NCBI GenBank assembly: GCA_022414725.1
Contig: CM039464.1
Span: 59,821,501 to 59,885,500, forward strand
Direction: 5' to 3'
Origin: Microglena sp. YARC
Lineage: Eukaryota; Chlorophyta; Chlorophyceae; Chlamydomonadales; Chlamydomonadaceae
DNA length: 64,000 nucleotides
How positions within the stretch are numbered: position 1 is the stretch's first letter; every line of letters starts with the position of its first letter. Under the pieces are notes generated by a model, which did not search any database, was not told where the DNA came from, and was given only the letters and a program-made list of their open reading frames with translations. Position numbers and translations under genes: made by a program. Positions 9,735 through 19,865 of the stretch are shown here, piece by piece.

Positions 9735-9835
9735 TCATCTGCATCTTCCAAAAACGGTGTAATAAAGGCCTGTCGGCGTAAAATACTGACTGTGAAAAAA
9801 ATTGAAATGGTATCAAAGGGACCGACAACTACCTC
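9735..9835 (+). promoter_or_regulatory. AAAATTGA element in a ~100-bp duplicated block, copy 2
   Basis: The core TGTGAAAAAAATTGAAATGG is followed by TATCAAAGGGACCGAC (9791-9828). The whole block aligns with 8948-9055. What it would drive lies in the assembly gap that begins at 9855. Confidence 0.45.
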
Positions 9836-9854
9836 CTCAATTCGCAGAAATCCG

Positions 9855-10854
9855 NNNNNNNNNNNNNNNNNNNNNNNNNNNNNNNNNNNNNNNNNNNNNN
9901 NNNNNNNNNNNNNNNNNNNNNNNNNNNNNNNNNNNNNNNNNNNNNNNNNNNNNNNNNNNNNNNNNNNNNNNNNNNNNNNNNNNNNNNNNNNNNNNNNNNN
10001 NNNNNNNNNNNNNNNNNNNNNNNNNNNNNNNNNNNNNNNNNNNNNNNNNNNNNNNNNNNNNNNNNNNNNNNNNNNNNNNNNNNNNNNNNNNNNNNNNNNN
10101 NNNNNNNNNNNNNNNNNNNNNNNNNNNNNNNNNNNNNNNNNNNNNNNNNNNNNNNNNNNNNNNNNNNNNNNNNNNNNNNNNNNNNNNNNNNNNNNNNNNN
10201 NNNNNNNNNNNNNNNNNNNNNNNNNNNNNNNNNNNNNNNNNNNNNNNNNNNNNNNNNNNNNNNNNNNNNNNNNNNNNNNNNNNNNNNNNNNNNNNNNNNN
10301 NNNNNNNNNNNNNNNNNNNNNNNNNNNNNNNNNNNNNNNNNNNNNNNNNNNNNNNNNNNNNNNNNNNNNNNNNNNNNNNNNNNNNNNNNNNNNNNNNNNN
10401 NNNNNNNNNNNNNNNNNNNNNNNNNNNNNNNNNNNNNNNNNNNNNNNNNNNNNNNNNNNNNNNNNNNNNNNNNNNNNNNNNNNNNNNNNNNNNNNNNNNN
10501 NNNNNNNNNNNNNNNNNNNNNNNNNNNNNNNNNNNNNNNNNNNNNNNNNNNNNNNNNNNNNNNNNNNNNNNNNNNNNNNNNNNNNNNNNNNNNNNNNNNN
10601 NNNNNNNNNNNNNNNNNNNNNNNNNNNNNNNNNNNNNNNNNNNNNNNNNNNNNNNNNNNNNNNNNNNNNNNNNNNNNNNNNNNNNNNNNNNNNNNNNNNN
10701 NNNNNNNNNNNNNNNNNNNNNNNNNNNNNNNNNNNNNNNNNNNNNNNNNNNNNNNNNNNNNNNNNNNNNNNNNNNNNNNNNNNNNNNNNNNNNNNNNNNN
10801 NNNNNNNNNNNNNNNNNNNNNNNNNNNNNNNNNNNNNNNNNNNNNNNNNNNNNN
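9855..10854. other. Assembly gap (1,000 N)
   Basis: Exactly 1,000 unknown bases, a placeholder length. The true distance between the giant-virus-like region on the left and the sequence on the right is unknown, and their linkage depends on scaffolding. Confidence 0.99.
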
Positions 10855-13598
10855 GGACAGCCACCCTTTGTGTGTGTTTGACTTTCACAAACATCCTTCT
10901 TAGCAAATACCTTAATATCTTCTTTGTCCTCCTAATCAAACAATCTGTGATTATAAAATCTATGACCAATGTCACGATAGCTTTTGCTTGCTCATCCTTG
11001 GATTCTTTTGTTAACTAAATCCGCTAGAAAGTGAGACATCTGAGACTTACTTTTTGGAAACTTAAGTAGTGCATTGATCCGTTGAGTATTCATGTATGGA
11101 GTACAAAAGATTGTACGATTAGGATGAATGAATACTTAGTATACATTGAAGACCGATGATTGTCTGTAATACAACGAAATAATTGGTTTTCGTTGAAGGG
11201 ATCTTAGTGGTCTCTAGTCAGATGTTATCCAATTAAGATTAGTTCGACACCCCTATGTATTCTTATGACGAGATGTCCGCCAAAAACCCAGTATGAGTAC
11301 CTGTCTCTGTCTACCCATCATGTACCCCTGTGAGTTGTCAGCGTAATACGAGTTTTTAGCCATATATATGTTTTTTGGCGAAGCATTAATAGTCGTGTGT
11401 CACTAGACCACCATGTCACCTGAATTGGATAGTGGAGATTGAGTGTGAACTCGATTAGTTGTACTATACCTGATGAGAGAGTCAGGGGCATAACTTGTTA
11501 CCAGTGTTCCTGTTGGTCGAAAACGTTGTATTGATGGGGTAAGAATCTTTTGCCCGATCTCAAATTAGTGTTTTTCATCGTGATGACATCATGAATGAGT
11601 TGAATGGCAAATGATTCTTACTATATAATGATGGAAGAACCATGTTCACAATGGCTGTATCATGTAGACGAAGGTTTTATTGCTGTTTCGTGTTACATGA
11701 TATAAAGTTATATCTTATAATGACTGATGTACAAACTCGATATAGTTTCTGTGTCGACTCCTATATATGTTCTTTTCGACGTCTGCAGAGAGTTCTGTTA
11801 AGCTCTGAACATACGAGCAGAAGAATGCTGTGCGTTCTGTGTTTTGTATGTACATCCGGTATCTTTGTGTTTGACTGGTCTTCCTGGCAACTGTGAAAGA
11901 CTTCTGTGCGTCAAAAATGCATAGAGTTATATAGCAAAAGAGGATATATTCTTGAGCGATGCCGCCTCGCTACCTGCAAGGAGCTGCCTATTAGATGGGT
12001 AGGAACGCCAAGAACTAACGTCCCACCGTCTCTTGTGTCCTCAGTTCGAGATGGCAACGGTTTCATAAGCTATTTGCGTGGGGGAGAAAAATTCCTCTTG
12101 ATCGCTTCTCTAATTTTCGGACTGACCTTGGACGAGGCTGTCTATATCGGGTATCTCTAATAATAGATTTGTTCTATTAGTTTTCACTCAAGCCTGTGCC
12201 CACTGAGTGTCTATGACTGTGTTAAGTAGCCTGGATAGAGTGAAGACCATGTTTACCTAGTGTGAGCTTATCTGGTGACTTGTGTGTATGGGATCTCTTG
12301 TTCGATCTGCGCCTCTAGTGCTCTCGACGTCCACCCTAGACTCATTTTGTATCGCCAGGAATGACCCCTATGCGTAGTTTTATTCCCGTTATATACTAAG
12401 AAGGGTTGTGATGGCTGTGTATTCTGACTGAGTTCAGATTTGAAACAATTGGAGTTCTGTCCAAAATTCAATTCTACCCCTCGGAGACTCGTCATTGAAG
12501 TCTGACCTCCCCCGGCGCACGTATTTGGATTTGCTACGGGATGAATAAAAAAATTAAGTGTGAAGACTAAGATAATGGGCTCCTAATCACAGTGGTTGTT
12601 GATATGTTTAATGCGGATATTGCACCTGTGATGCCCATGATGAGTACTAGTGATCCTGTGGTAACTTAACAATGGCCCGCGTGAGACTGATCATAGTGTG
12701 TTTCAAATATGGTACTCCGACATAAGAGAATGACTCTGCGTGTTGTGGATATGACAAGATTTCAATGTTGAATTGGCGAGTTTGGGTCGTTTTTTGTGTG
12801 TGATAGAGTGATTAGTATTGTGGAAGATAGAGAAATGCGTAAATCTAAGAATAAGATCCTTCTTCGCTCTGACAATATAAAGTACGGATATTGTAATAAA
12901 CTATCCATAAGTCCCAGCGGTGATGAGCACGATAATTCTTGCTTGTTTGTATAAGTCTTCCTTATATAATGTTGAATAAGAACTTATTGTTTACGCTATA
13001 AAACTCGAGCAAAGACCCATTTGACAATAATAGGTACCTCTGTGTATTAAAAAAGTGTGTAGATGTTTCTTTGTCTCCGTTATGACATGTTGGAATCACT
13101 AATCCGTGAAATTGTCCCCAGTAGTTATTGGATATGTATGTGACATGTATCGTTAGATTGGACAAAGAACATTTGATAATCTATACAAGATTATAGTGAA
13201 GAATCTATTTAATGTATACTCCAAGTATAGTGAAGAATCCTTCATGGAAAGAACAAAACAAAAACAAAACAAACAGTTTTATTATTACGAATTATACACA
13301 CATCTCAAAGACAGAAGCCAAAAGAGGAATAGAGATTAGTTTTGGGTACTCGAGCAAACACATCGCGGGCTTGGAAGGAATAAAGCAAAAAATATAGTAT
13401 CGAAAATCAAAAATGACTAAAAACTCAAATAAATCTCAACTATGATATCAATCTTAGTGATATCATACTAAAATGTATACTATTGAAAAGGCATGTTTTT
13501 GTCTACTCCATGTTACATATTGCTGAAACGTCTTTTTGCGTTTTTTTTAGTCTGAAGTATATTAAACATTTAATAGTCGCATTAGTATCAGAGAGTCT
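10855..13598. other. Unassigned AT-rich sequence
   Basis: About 2.7 kb without a recognisable gene. Two adjoining plus-strand open stretches (11642-11896 and 11906-12160, about 84 codons each) and a minus-strand one (12495-12268) have no motif or supporting context. No AAAATTGA element like those of the first 10 kb was found. Nothing links this stretch to the virus-like segment across the gap. Confidence 0.4.
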
Positions 13599-14640
13599 TC
13601 GGACCCGAGTCATACACTCTGGTCACATTTACAGGCTTCAAAAGACACAATGAAGTTTGCCTAGAAAGCTACTGTACTGCTAACCTAGAAGCTACTACAT
13701 ATAAAACCTAGAAACCAAGCCTATTTTTAGTGTCACAAGTCTTTACCCGAGTTCATAACTCTGGTCACATTCAGCCTTCAAACAGAATGAAGTTGCCTAG
13801 AAGCTACTGTATGTAACCTAGAAAGCTACTTACATGATAACCTAGAACAGACCTATTTTCAGTGTCAAAGTCTTTACCCGAGTCATACTCTGGTCACATT
13901 CAGCTTCAAGACATAATGAAGTTGTCTAGAAGCTACTGTATGTAACCTAGAACAGCCTATTTTAGTGTCAAAGTCTTTACCCGAGTCATAAACTCTGTGG
14001 TCACATTCAGCTTCAAAGACATAATGAAGTTGCCTAGAAAGCTACTGTATGTAACCTAGAAGCTACTACATATAACCTAGAACAGGCCTATTTAGTGTCA
14101 AAGTCTTTACCCGAGTCATAACTCTGGTCACATTCAGCTTCAAAGACATAAATGAAGTTGTCTAGAAGCTACTGTATGTAACATAGAACAGCTATTTTAG
14201 TGTCAAAGTCTTTACCCGAGTCATAAACTCTGGTCACATTCAACAGCTTCAAAGACATAATGAAGTTGTCTAGAAGCTATGCATGTAACCTAAAAAGCTA
14301 CTGCATGTGACTAAAAGCTTACTAACATATAACTATAACATCCTATTTTTAGTGTCAGGGTAATTTACCCGAGTCATAAATCTGTTCACATTCAGCTTCA
14401 AAAGGCACAATTAAGTGCCTAAAAGCTACTGCATGTAACTAGAAGCTAGCTGTATGTAACCTAGAAGCTACTGCATGTAACCTAAAAAGCCACTGTATGT
14501 AACCTACTAAAGCTACTGCATTGACCTAGGACATCCTATTTAAGTGTCAGGACATCCTATTTTAGTGTCAGGACATCCTATTGTAGTGTCAGGGACATCC
14601 TATTTTAGTGTCAAGACATCCTATTTTAATACCGAGTCAT
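13599..14640 (+). repeat. Degenerate ~107-150-bp tandem repeat
   Basis: Seven to eight units begin with a form of 'tctttacccgagtcataa' followed by 'tctggtcacattcagcttc', 'aatgaagttgcctagaagct' and 'actgtatgtaacctagaa'. The length varies because the inner segment 'gtaacctagaagctactg' (about 18 bp) is itself repeated one to four times. The last part (14545-14630) reduces to 'aggacatcctattttagtgtc', repeated five times. Non-coding. Confidence 0.8.
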
Positions 14641-14960
14641 AAATCTGTAATATACGAGGTTTACCGAGTTCACATACCCGAGTTCACATACCCGAGTTAC
14701 ATACCCAGTTCACATACCCGAGTTTCACATACCCGAGTTCACGTACCCGAGGTTCACATACCCGAGTTCACATACGAGTTCCATACCGAGTTCACAAAAT
14801 ACCCGAGTTAATACACATACCCGAGTTCATCCCCGAGCAAATATGTTCACAGTTAAACGAGTCATAAATCTGTTACATCAGATCACATACCCGAGTCATA
14901 AATCTTGTTCACATTTCAGCTTTTTTCCGAGTCATAAATCTGTTCACATTCAGCTTCAAG
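14641..14960 (+). repeat. CACATACCCGAGTT 14-bp minisatellite
   Basis: About twelve imperfect copies of 'cacatacccgagtt', then three spaced copies of 'ccgagtcataaatctgttcacat'. The word CCCGAGT is shared with the ~120-bp repeat to the left, so this minisatellite grew out of it. Confidence 0.75.
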
Positions 14961-15029
14961 GATCACAAGTGGCGACTGGCGATGGCTTGATGGCATCCTT
15001 GATCTGCATTGTGAAAATATAGATGTTTA

Positions 15030-15960
15030 AGGATCTGAAGGTCCACCAGCATCAGGTATCTCTATTACAGTTTGGGCAAAGATCGCCAAACACATAAACG
15101 ATAAACGATAAACATAACGATAACGAACGAATAAACGATAAACGATAAACGATAACGATAAACATAAACGATAAACATAAACGATAAACGACATAAACGA
15201 TAAACATTGCAAATGGAAGAGTGTGTGTATGTGTGTAATAATGCCTTCACATTGCATGCCCCTCCCCCCCAACAGGAAAAACATTTAAGGATCAGAGGGT
15301 CACCAGCAAATCTATATAAGATCAAGAGGGTCCACCAGCAAATCTATATAAGGATCAGAGGGTCCACCAGCATCAGGATCTTTACACCAGTTTGGGCAAA
15401 GATAGCAAAACAAACATAAACGATAAACGATAAATAAAACGATAAACGATAAACGATAACGATAAACGAAAAACGATAAACGATAACACGATAAACGATA
15501 AACATAACAAATGATGAACGATAAAGATAATCAAACGAATCAAACGCTATAAACGATAAACGATAAACATAAACGATAAGGATTCAGAGGTTCACCAGCA
15601 TATCTATATAAGGATCAGAGGGTCCACCCAGCATCAGGATTACACCAGTTTGGGCAAAGATAGCCAAAACATAAACGATAAACGATAACGATAAACGATA
15701 AATAAACGATAAACAATAAACGATAAACGATAAACGATAAACGATAAACGATAAACAATAAACGATAAACGATAAACGATAAACGATAACGATAATCATA
15801 AACGATAAACGAATAAACGATAAACATAAACGATAAACGATAAACGATAAACGATAACGATAAACATTGCAAAATGGAAGAGTGTGTGTATGTGTGTGTA
15901 ATAATGGCTTCACATTGCATGCCCCCCCCCCCAACAGAAAAAACATTTACATGCATGCCC
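15030..15960. repeat. Composite repeat with (ATAAACG)n arrays
   Basis: Three modules repeat in the same order. First comes a segment 'ggtccaccagcatcaggat...tttgggcaaagatagcca'. Next comes an array of ATAAACG/ATAACG heptamer-hexamer units (about 15093-15208, 15410-15580 and 15666-15868). Last comes 'attgcaaatggaagagtgtgtgtatg...cattgcatgccccccc'. The first module on the minus strand encodes LAIFAQTG and GGPSDP, matching the coding-like segment at 16040-16200. Exon-like pieces have therefore been copied between heptamer arrays. Confidence 0.75.
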
Positions 15961-16020
15961 CCCCCCAATAGAAAAAAACATTTACATGCATGCCCCCAAC
16001 AGAAAAAACATTTACCTAGG
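15905..16020 (+). repeat. Short repeat of GCATGCCCCC and AACAGAAAAAACATTTAC
   Basis: Three copies of a ~35-bp unit made of GCATGC, a C run and 'aacagaaaaaacatttac'. It forms the border between the composite repeat and the coding-like stretch that follows. Confidence 0.7.
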
Positions 16021-16029
16021 CATCATTTG

Positions 16030-16200
16030 CGAGCTCGCTGAGGAGGAGGTCCACCAGCATCATAAGGTCCACCAGCATCAGAAGGTCCACCAGCATCAGA
16101 AGGTCCTCCAGCATCAGAAGGTCCACCAGGATCAGAGGGTCCACCAGCATCAGGATCTACACCAGTTTGGGCAAAGATAGCCAAGGTATTCTGAAGGTTG
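16030..16200 (-). pseudogene. Gly-Pro-rich hexapeptide-repeat coding remnant
   Basis: On the minus strand, from about 16200 down to 16030, an open frame reads LAIFAQTGVDPDAGGPSDP, then five more 18-bp units encoding DAGGPS or DPGGPS, and ends in GGPPPQRARK and a stop. The exact 18-bp period keeps the frame, which favours real coding over a random satellite. Its N-terminal words (LAIFAQTG) occur three more times inside the composite repeat to the left. Upstream on the same strand (16200-16320) coding-like sequence continues after a shift (AAFEAAISAETAQQ). It may be the tail of the SET-domain gene at 16370-16923 or a separate gene. Confidence 0.4.
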
Positions 16201-16369
16201 ACTGCTGCGCAGTCTCTGCTGATATAGCTGCTTCAAAAGCAGCTCCTATTAGCAACTGACTCTGTTTTGAACCTAGTAGCCACCGCGTCCGCCTCAGCAA
16301 ATGTCATCAGCAGACAAAGTAGGGGGTAGGCAATCTAAGTGTAGCACCGCTACTCCCAGTGAGTGCTGG

Positions 16370-16923
16370 TCAAGATACGGCTTTCCACAAGGCTTCTACC
16401 TCATCCCTAGTCAGGTCCTCTTGTTGAGGGATCGTTGCATCGTCCACTGTCCAGCTGAAATCGGAAGCTATCTCCTCCTTCTTCTTGATGTCGCGGATGG
16501 CCACTAGGCAAGGTAAGCCCAGAACACCGCATCCAGTCGATCTCCGCGTTGGCTGGAAAATGTGTCCGTGCTCTGATTGATCCACTGAGTAGGGCAATCA
16601 GATGTTGCTACGCAACAAACCATCTTGGAATCCTCTCCCGCGACCAAGGACATGTGTCTGCAGTAATCAGACTGCTGAAATCCTCCAGGCACGACGACCC
16701 CCTTGATGATGCCGATGATATCCCCTGCTGCGTAGTCATTGGCTACAAAGCACCCTCTGTTGCCAGTGTGAATCCCGGACTGCCCCGAGAAAACATCCGC
16801 TGCAGGAGTCGCACAGAGTCCTCTGGACATTTCCAAGATCTCCTCATGACTGAAGAGCGTAGACATAGACATATTCTTGATAGTCATGCACTTAGGTGCA
16901 AAGCAAGCACAGTGAGTCCTCAT
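16370..16923 (-). pseudogene. SET-domain protein (putative lysine methyltransferase), frameshifted
   Basis: The ATG at 16923-16921 starts a Cys-rich leader (MRTHCACFAPKCM), followed by SET-like elements in order. There is a glycine loop (HTGNRGCFVANDYAAGDIIG), an Asn-x-Ser motif in the position of the usual NHS (TQWINQST, near residue 115), and, in the next frame, LPCLVAIRDIKKKEEIASDF. That last element matches the conserved 'Pro-x-Leu-Val-Ala-x-(R/K)-Asp-Ile-x-x-Gly-Glu-Glu-Ile-x-x-(D)-Tyr'. The final catalytic Tyr would be Phe here. The shift lies between about 16500 and 16590, and the second frame ends at 16370. SET enzymes transfer methyl groups to lysines, often on histones. Small SET proteins occur in both hosts and giant viruses, so origin is open. 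Length is about 185 residues. Confidence 0.5.
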
Positions 16924-16929
16924 GGTGAA

Positions 16930-16933
16930 TAGA

Positions 16934-17008
<75 letters not shown>
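16930..17008. repeat. (GA)n microsatellite
   Basis: About 39 dinucleotide units with two T interruptions, directly upstream of the SET-domain gene start. On the minus strand this is a CT-rich leader. Confidence 0.95.
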
Positions 17009-17056
17009 TGGAATATGATAACGCTGTTGGAAAGATAAGGAGAAGAAGAGAACGAT

Positions 17057-17150
17057 ATTGCGAAGAGTGTGAGAATTTGAAGAGTGCGAGAATTTGAAGA
17101 GTGCGAGAATTTGAAGAGTGTGAGAATTTGAAGAATGCGCGAATTCGAAG
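17057..17150 (+). repeat. 17-bp tandem repeat
   Basis: About five copies of 'gaagagtgcgagaattt', the last two diverged. Confidence 0.85.
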
Positions 17151-18377
17151 GTGTGGTCTGTGTGGAGTTGGCGAAGATGTCACTGATATCTCAAATATCT
17201 TCCGGAATGTGTGTCCCTGCGAAGTTGTGGTCTGTGTGGAGTTGGTCGAAGATGCCAGTGACATTTCAAATGTCTTCCGGAATGTGTGTCCCTGCGAAGT
17301 TGTGGGTCTGTGTGGAGTTGGTCGAAGATGCCAGTGACATCTCAAATGTCTTCCTGTAAAGTGTATCCCTGCGAAGTTGTGGGTCTGCGCGAAGTTTTAT
17401 CGATCGCTACGGTGCTTGCAGTGAGTTGTGTTTTGACTTCCAGTCAATTGGTGTGTCCCTGCGAAGCTGTGGGTCTGCGCGAAGTTTTATCGATTGCTAC
17501 GGTGCTTGCAGTGAGTTGTGTTTCGACTTCCAGTCAATTGGTGTGTCCCTGCCAAGTTGTGGGTCTGCGCGAAGTTTTATCGATTGCTACAGTGCTTGCA
17601 GTGAGTTGTGTTTTGACTTCCAGTCAATTGGTGTGTCCCTGCGAAGCTGTGGGTCTGCATGGGGTTTGTATCATTTGCTACAGTGATTTGCAGTGCGAAG
17701 CATTCCGGCTTCGAGTCAATTGGTGTGTCCCTGCGAAGTTTTATCGATTGGTACAGTGCTTGCAGTGAGTTGTGTTCCGGCTTCGAGTCAATTGATGTGT
17801 CCCTGCGAAGTTGTGGGTCTGCGCGAAGTTTTATCGATTGCTACAGTGCTTGCAGTGAGTTGTGTTCCGGCTTCGAGTCAATTGATGTGTCCCTGCGAAG
17901 TTGTGGGTCTGCGCGAAGTTTTATCGATTGCTACAGTGCTTGCAGTGAGTTGTGTTCCGGCTTCGAGTCAATTGATGTGTCCCTGCGAAGTTGTGGGTCT
18001 GCGCGAAGTTTTTATCGATTGCTACAGTGCTTGCAGTGAGTTGTGTTCCGGCTTCGAGTCAATTGATGTGTCCCTGCGAAGTTGTGGGTCTGCGCGAAGT
18101 TTTATCGATTGCTACAGTGCTTGCAGTGAGTTGTGTTCCGGCTTCGAGTCAATTGCTGTGTCCCTGCGAAGTTGTGGGTCTGCGCGAAGTTTATCGATTA
18201 CCACAGTGCTTGCAGTGCGAAGTATTTCGGCTTCGAGTCAATTGTTGTGTCCTGCGAGTTTGTGACCTGCATGGAGTTTGTAACGATTTTTGCCGTGCTT
18301 GCAGGGAGATGTGTTTCGGCTTCCAGTCAATTGGTGTGTCCCTGTGAAGTTGTGACCTGCGTGGAGTTTGTAACGAT
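17150..18377 (+). repeat. 90-bp (30-codon) tandem repeat, possibly coding
   Basis: About thirteen units. The central units (17443-18240) are exactly 90 bp, with one 91-bp exception. The outer units are shorter and diverged. A core is 'tgtgtccctgcgaagttgtg', and later in the unit comes 'tatcgattgctacagtgctt'. Because 90 is a multiple of three, two plus frames are open through most of the array. One would encode a Cys-bearing unit (ATVLAVSCVPASSQLMCPCE), the other a Ser/Cys unit (FIDCYSACSELCSGFESIDV). Two open frames at once argues that openness follows from the repeat rather than selection. Remnants of the same unit recur at 19225-19310. Confidence 0.75.
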
Positions 18378-18461
18378 GTTGTAACAATTCCAGGTGATTT
18401 ACCACAGACATTTAAAAACATTACAATTGATGCTATCCCTTTAACGCAATTTCCATTTTAA
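18378..18461 (+). pseudogene. C-terminal coding fragment after the 90-bp array
   Basis: Directly after the repeat an open frame encodes IPGDLPQTFKNITIDAIPLT and four more residues before TAA at 18459-18461. It has clean coding character but no start of its own. It is either the end of a protein whose body was replaced by the repeat, or the end of a repeat protein. No family was recognised. Confidence 0.35.
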
Positions 18462-18562
18462 TCAACCACATTGTTGTTTTCTTAAGCAATAATGCCAATG
18501 TAATCCAGAAGTGTATACAATATGTGCACTCGTTAATCTCCTCTGTTTATTGTACATTAACA

Positions 18563-19021
18563 ATGTATGATTATGCAGTTACTACATCAGGTATTGCATG
18601 GCTGGGTGTGAACACGAACAGTAATCTAGACTCGTCTGAACCATTTAAATTAGAAGATATAGTTCCACCCGAAGACATTCCGAATCAGCGTAACCGTACT
18701 TTCCCCGGGGACCAGGCTATTCCATATGAGACATCATGGATGGACCATCTTAAAAATCACCATGTCGTGTTCAATCTTGCTAATGGTACTTCGGTTATAC
18801 TCAAGATAGATGTATATGAAGGGTTGTTCAGGAATACGTCAAACATTCTTACTAATTTATTATACATCAGTAGCGACAGTAACCAAATTAAACTTGCAAT
18901 GTCATACAACACGACTAAAACCGTGACCATAACCAGGGATGTTACTAACCCAAAGGGCTTTGTGACGTTCGAAGGTCTACCACATCCTAACAGCAGGATA
19001 GTTTCAAGTTACTTTACTTGA
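18563..19021 (+). CDS. Unrecognised 152-residue protein, intact frame
   Basis: This is one of the few clean open frames in the window. ATG at 18563 was chosen because the only upstream in-frame option is a GTG at 18524. The protein is mixed alpha/beta in composition, with many Asn-x-Ser/Thr sites (such as NRTF, NGTS and NTSN), acidic Pro-rich sequence near residue 30 (LEDIVPPEDIPNQ) and a beta-like C terminus (KTVTITRDVTNPKGFVTFEG). No signal peptide or transmembrane segment is visible. It begins 102 bases after the stop of the fragment at 18378-18461, and another plus-strand fragment follows at 19309, so genes are tightly packed. It is flanked on both sides by 90-bp repeat sequence. I cannot assign a family; compact spacing fits a virus or mobile element. 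Confidence 0.55.
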   Translation: MYDYAVTTSGIAWLGVNTNSNLDSSEPFKLEDIVPPEDIPNQRNRTFPGDQAIPYETSWMDHLKNHHVVFNLANGTSVILKIDVYEGLFRNTSNILTNLLYISSDSNQIKLAMSYNTTKTVTITRDVTNPKGFVTFEGLPHPNSRIVSSYFT

Positions 19022-19224
19022 GGAACAACACAATACCTTTATTTTTTCACGGTTCAATTTCATACAAAACGATTTCACGATCATATATATTTTGTGTTAC
19101 ATGGATGGCGTCGAATGAAAATGTTTTAGGGGAGTAATTTGTATCATTACTATACAAATTCAGGTGGACTTAAGGAACATAACCGCTCCACATCCATTTA
19201 ATTCACACGTGTATGTTTTTTCTC

Positions 19225-19308
19225 CTGTGTGTATCCCTGTGAGTTTTGTGATCTGCATGGAGTTTGTAACGTTTTTTGCCGTGCTTGAGTTGTGTTTCGG
19301 CTTCCAGT
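19225..19308 (+). repeat. Remnant of the 90-bp repeat
   Basis: One diverged unit ('tgtgtatccctgtgagtttt', then 'tctgcatggagtttgtaacg') matches the last units of the array at 18240-18377. It lies about 850 bp away, beyond the intact gene. Confidence 0.75.
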
Positions 19309-19443
19309 CAGAACCAGAGCGATATTCCGATTATTGTTACTAGCACTGCAAACCCTTTTTTGACAATGTTTTCCGGTATGAATTGTTTAGTAGCGACGGA
19401 TGCACCAAGTGTCATTCCGAATGTCGACCCACTGCGTTTATAA
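19309..19443 (+). pseudogene. C-terminal coding fragment after the repeat remnant
   Basis: An open frame of 44 codons follows the remnant. It includes SDIPIIVTSTANPFLTMFSG and ends PNVDPLRL with TAA at 19441-19443. Its hydrophobic/Thr-rich composition looks coding. As at 18378-18461, a C-terminal piece sits directly behind a 90-bp unit. No start codon or family was identified. Confidence 0.35.
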
Positions 19444-19483
19444 CTGCTAATATGTTTTGCTTACTTGATGTAGTGGTGTAGTC

Positions 19484-19826
19484 ATGGTAACCAAAATTGA
19501 GTTGATTATCGATCTCCTCCAGGCAGCTTTTACCAGCCCTGTGACCGAATCCGAATATCACTTGACAGTGAATTGTCTTAGGCAGTATGCATTAGACAGG
19601 GATAGTCGTGATACTGAGAGAAATGTGGTTACTTCACGTGGTTGGCCTCCAGAGTATGACCCTTGTGAACATATGGAGCGAATTCGAATTTGCAATGTCT
19701 TTTTTTGGTTCGACCAGTAATGTTGGCGTCATGTCCGCTGTGAATGCTTGGAACAGAAACAACCAACTCTCTGATGCAACTGCTGAATCCTCTAAATTAA
19801 ATCATACTAATCCTGTTGATCTGTAA
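19484..19826 (+). pseudogene. Unrecognised small protein, one frameshift
   Basis: ATG at 19484 (MVTKIELIIDLLQAAFTSPV) is open to a stop at 19720. A second frame continues smoothly from about 19690 (including MSFFGSTSNVGVMSAVNAWN) to TAA at 19824-19826. The two frames would make one protein of about 114 residues with one indel near 19695. The N-terminal half is helical and charged, the C-terminal half Asn/Ser rich. It starts 40 bases after the preceding fragment's stop. No family was recognised. Confidence 0.4.
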
Positions 19827-19865
19827 TGATATCACCATAATGATTTCGCATGTAACCATCAGAAG

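Noticed and set aside
9690..9850. Minus-strand coding-like stretch (FITPFLEDADDPSYPDIFTS) overlapping the fifth AAAATTGA element
   Set aside because: It reads well for about 40 codons but overlaps the promoter-like block and ends in the poly-T of the A-tract. It was kept out as a gene because the similar block at 8948-9055 does not preserve the frame. It remains possible as a short remnant.
9497..11018. Long frames spanning the first N gap
   Set aside because: They are open only because N bases contain no stop codons. The same applies to frames across 55493-56492.
13599..14960. Possible CRISPR-like pattern of repeats and spacers
   Set aside because: Units are degenerate, the intervening sequences are themselves repeats of one another, and the context is eukaryotic.
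15093..15868. ATAAACG arrays as telomeric repeats
   Set aside because: The unit does not match a known telomere type (no G-rich strand) and the arrays are internal and mixed 6/7/8-bp steps.
15027..15968. Frames rich in Tyr-Arg-Leu-Ser-Phe-Ile-Val repeats on the minus strand
   Set aside because: They are translations of the (CGTTTAT)n heptamer array and appear in several phases.
15986..16180. Plus-strand His-Gln-Lys-Val repeat frame
   Set aside because: It is the antisense of the GGPSDA repeat. The minus frame connects to non-repeat coding sequence on its upstream side and is preferred.
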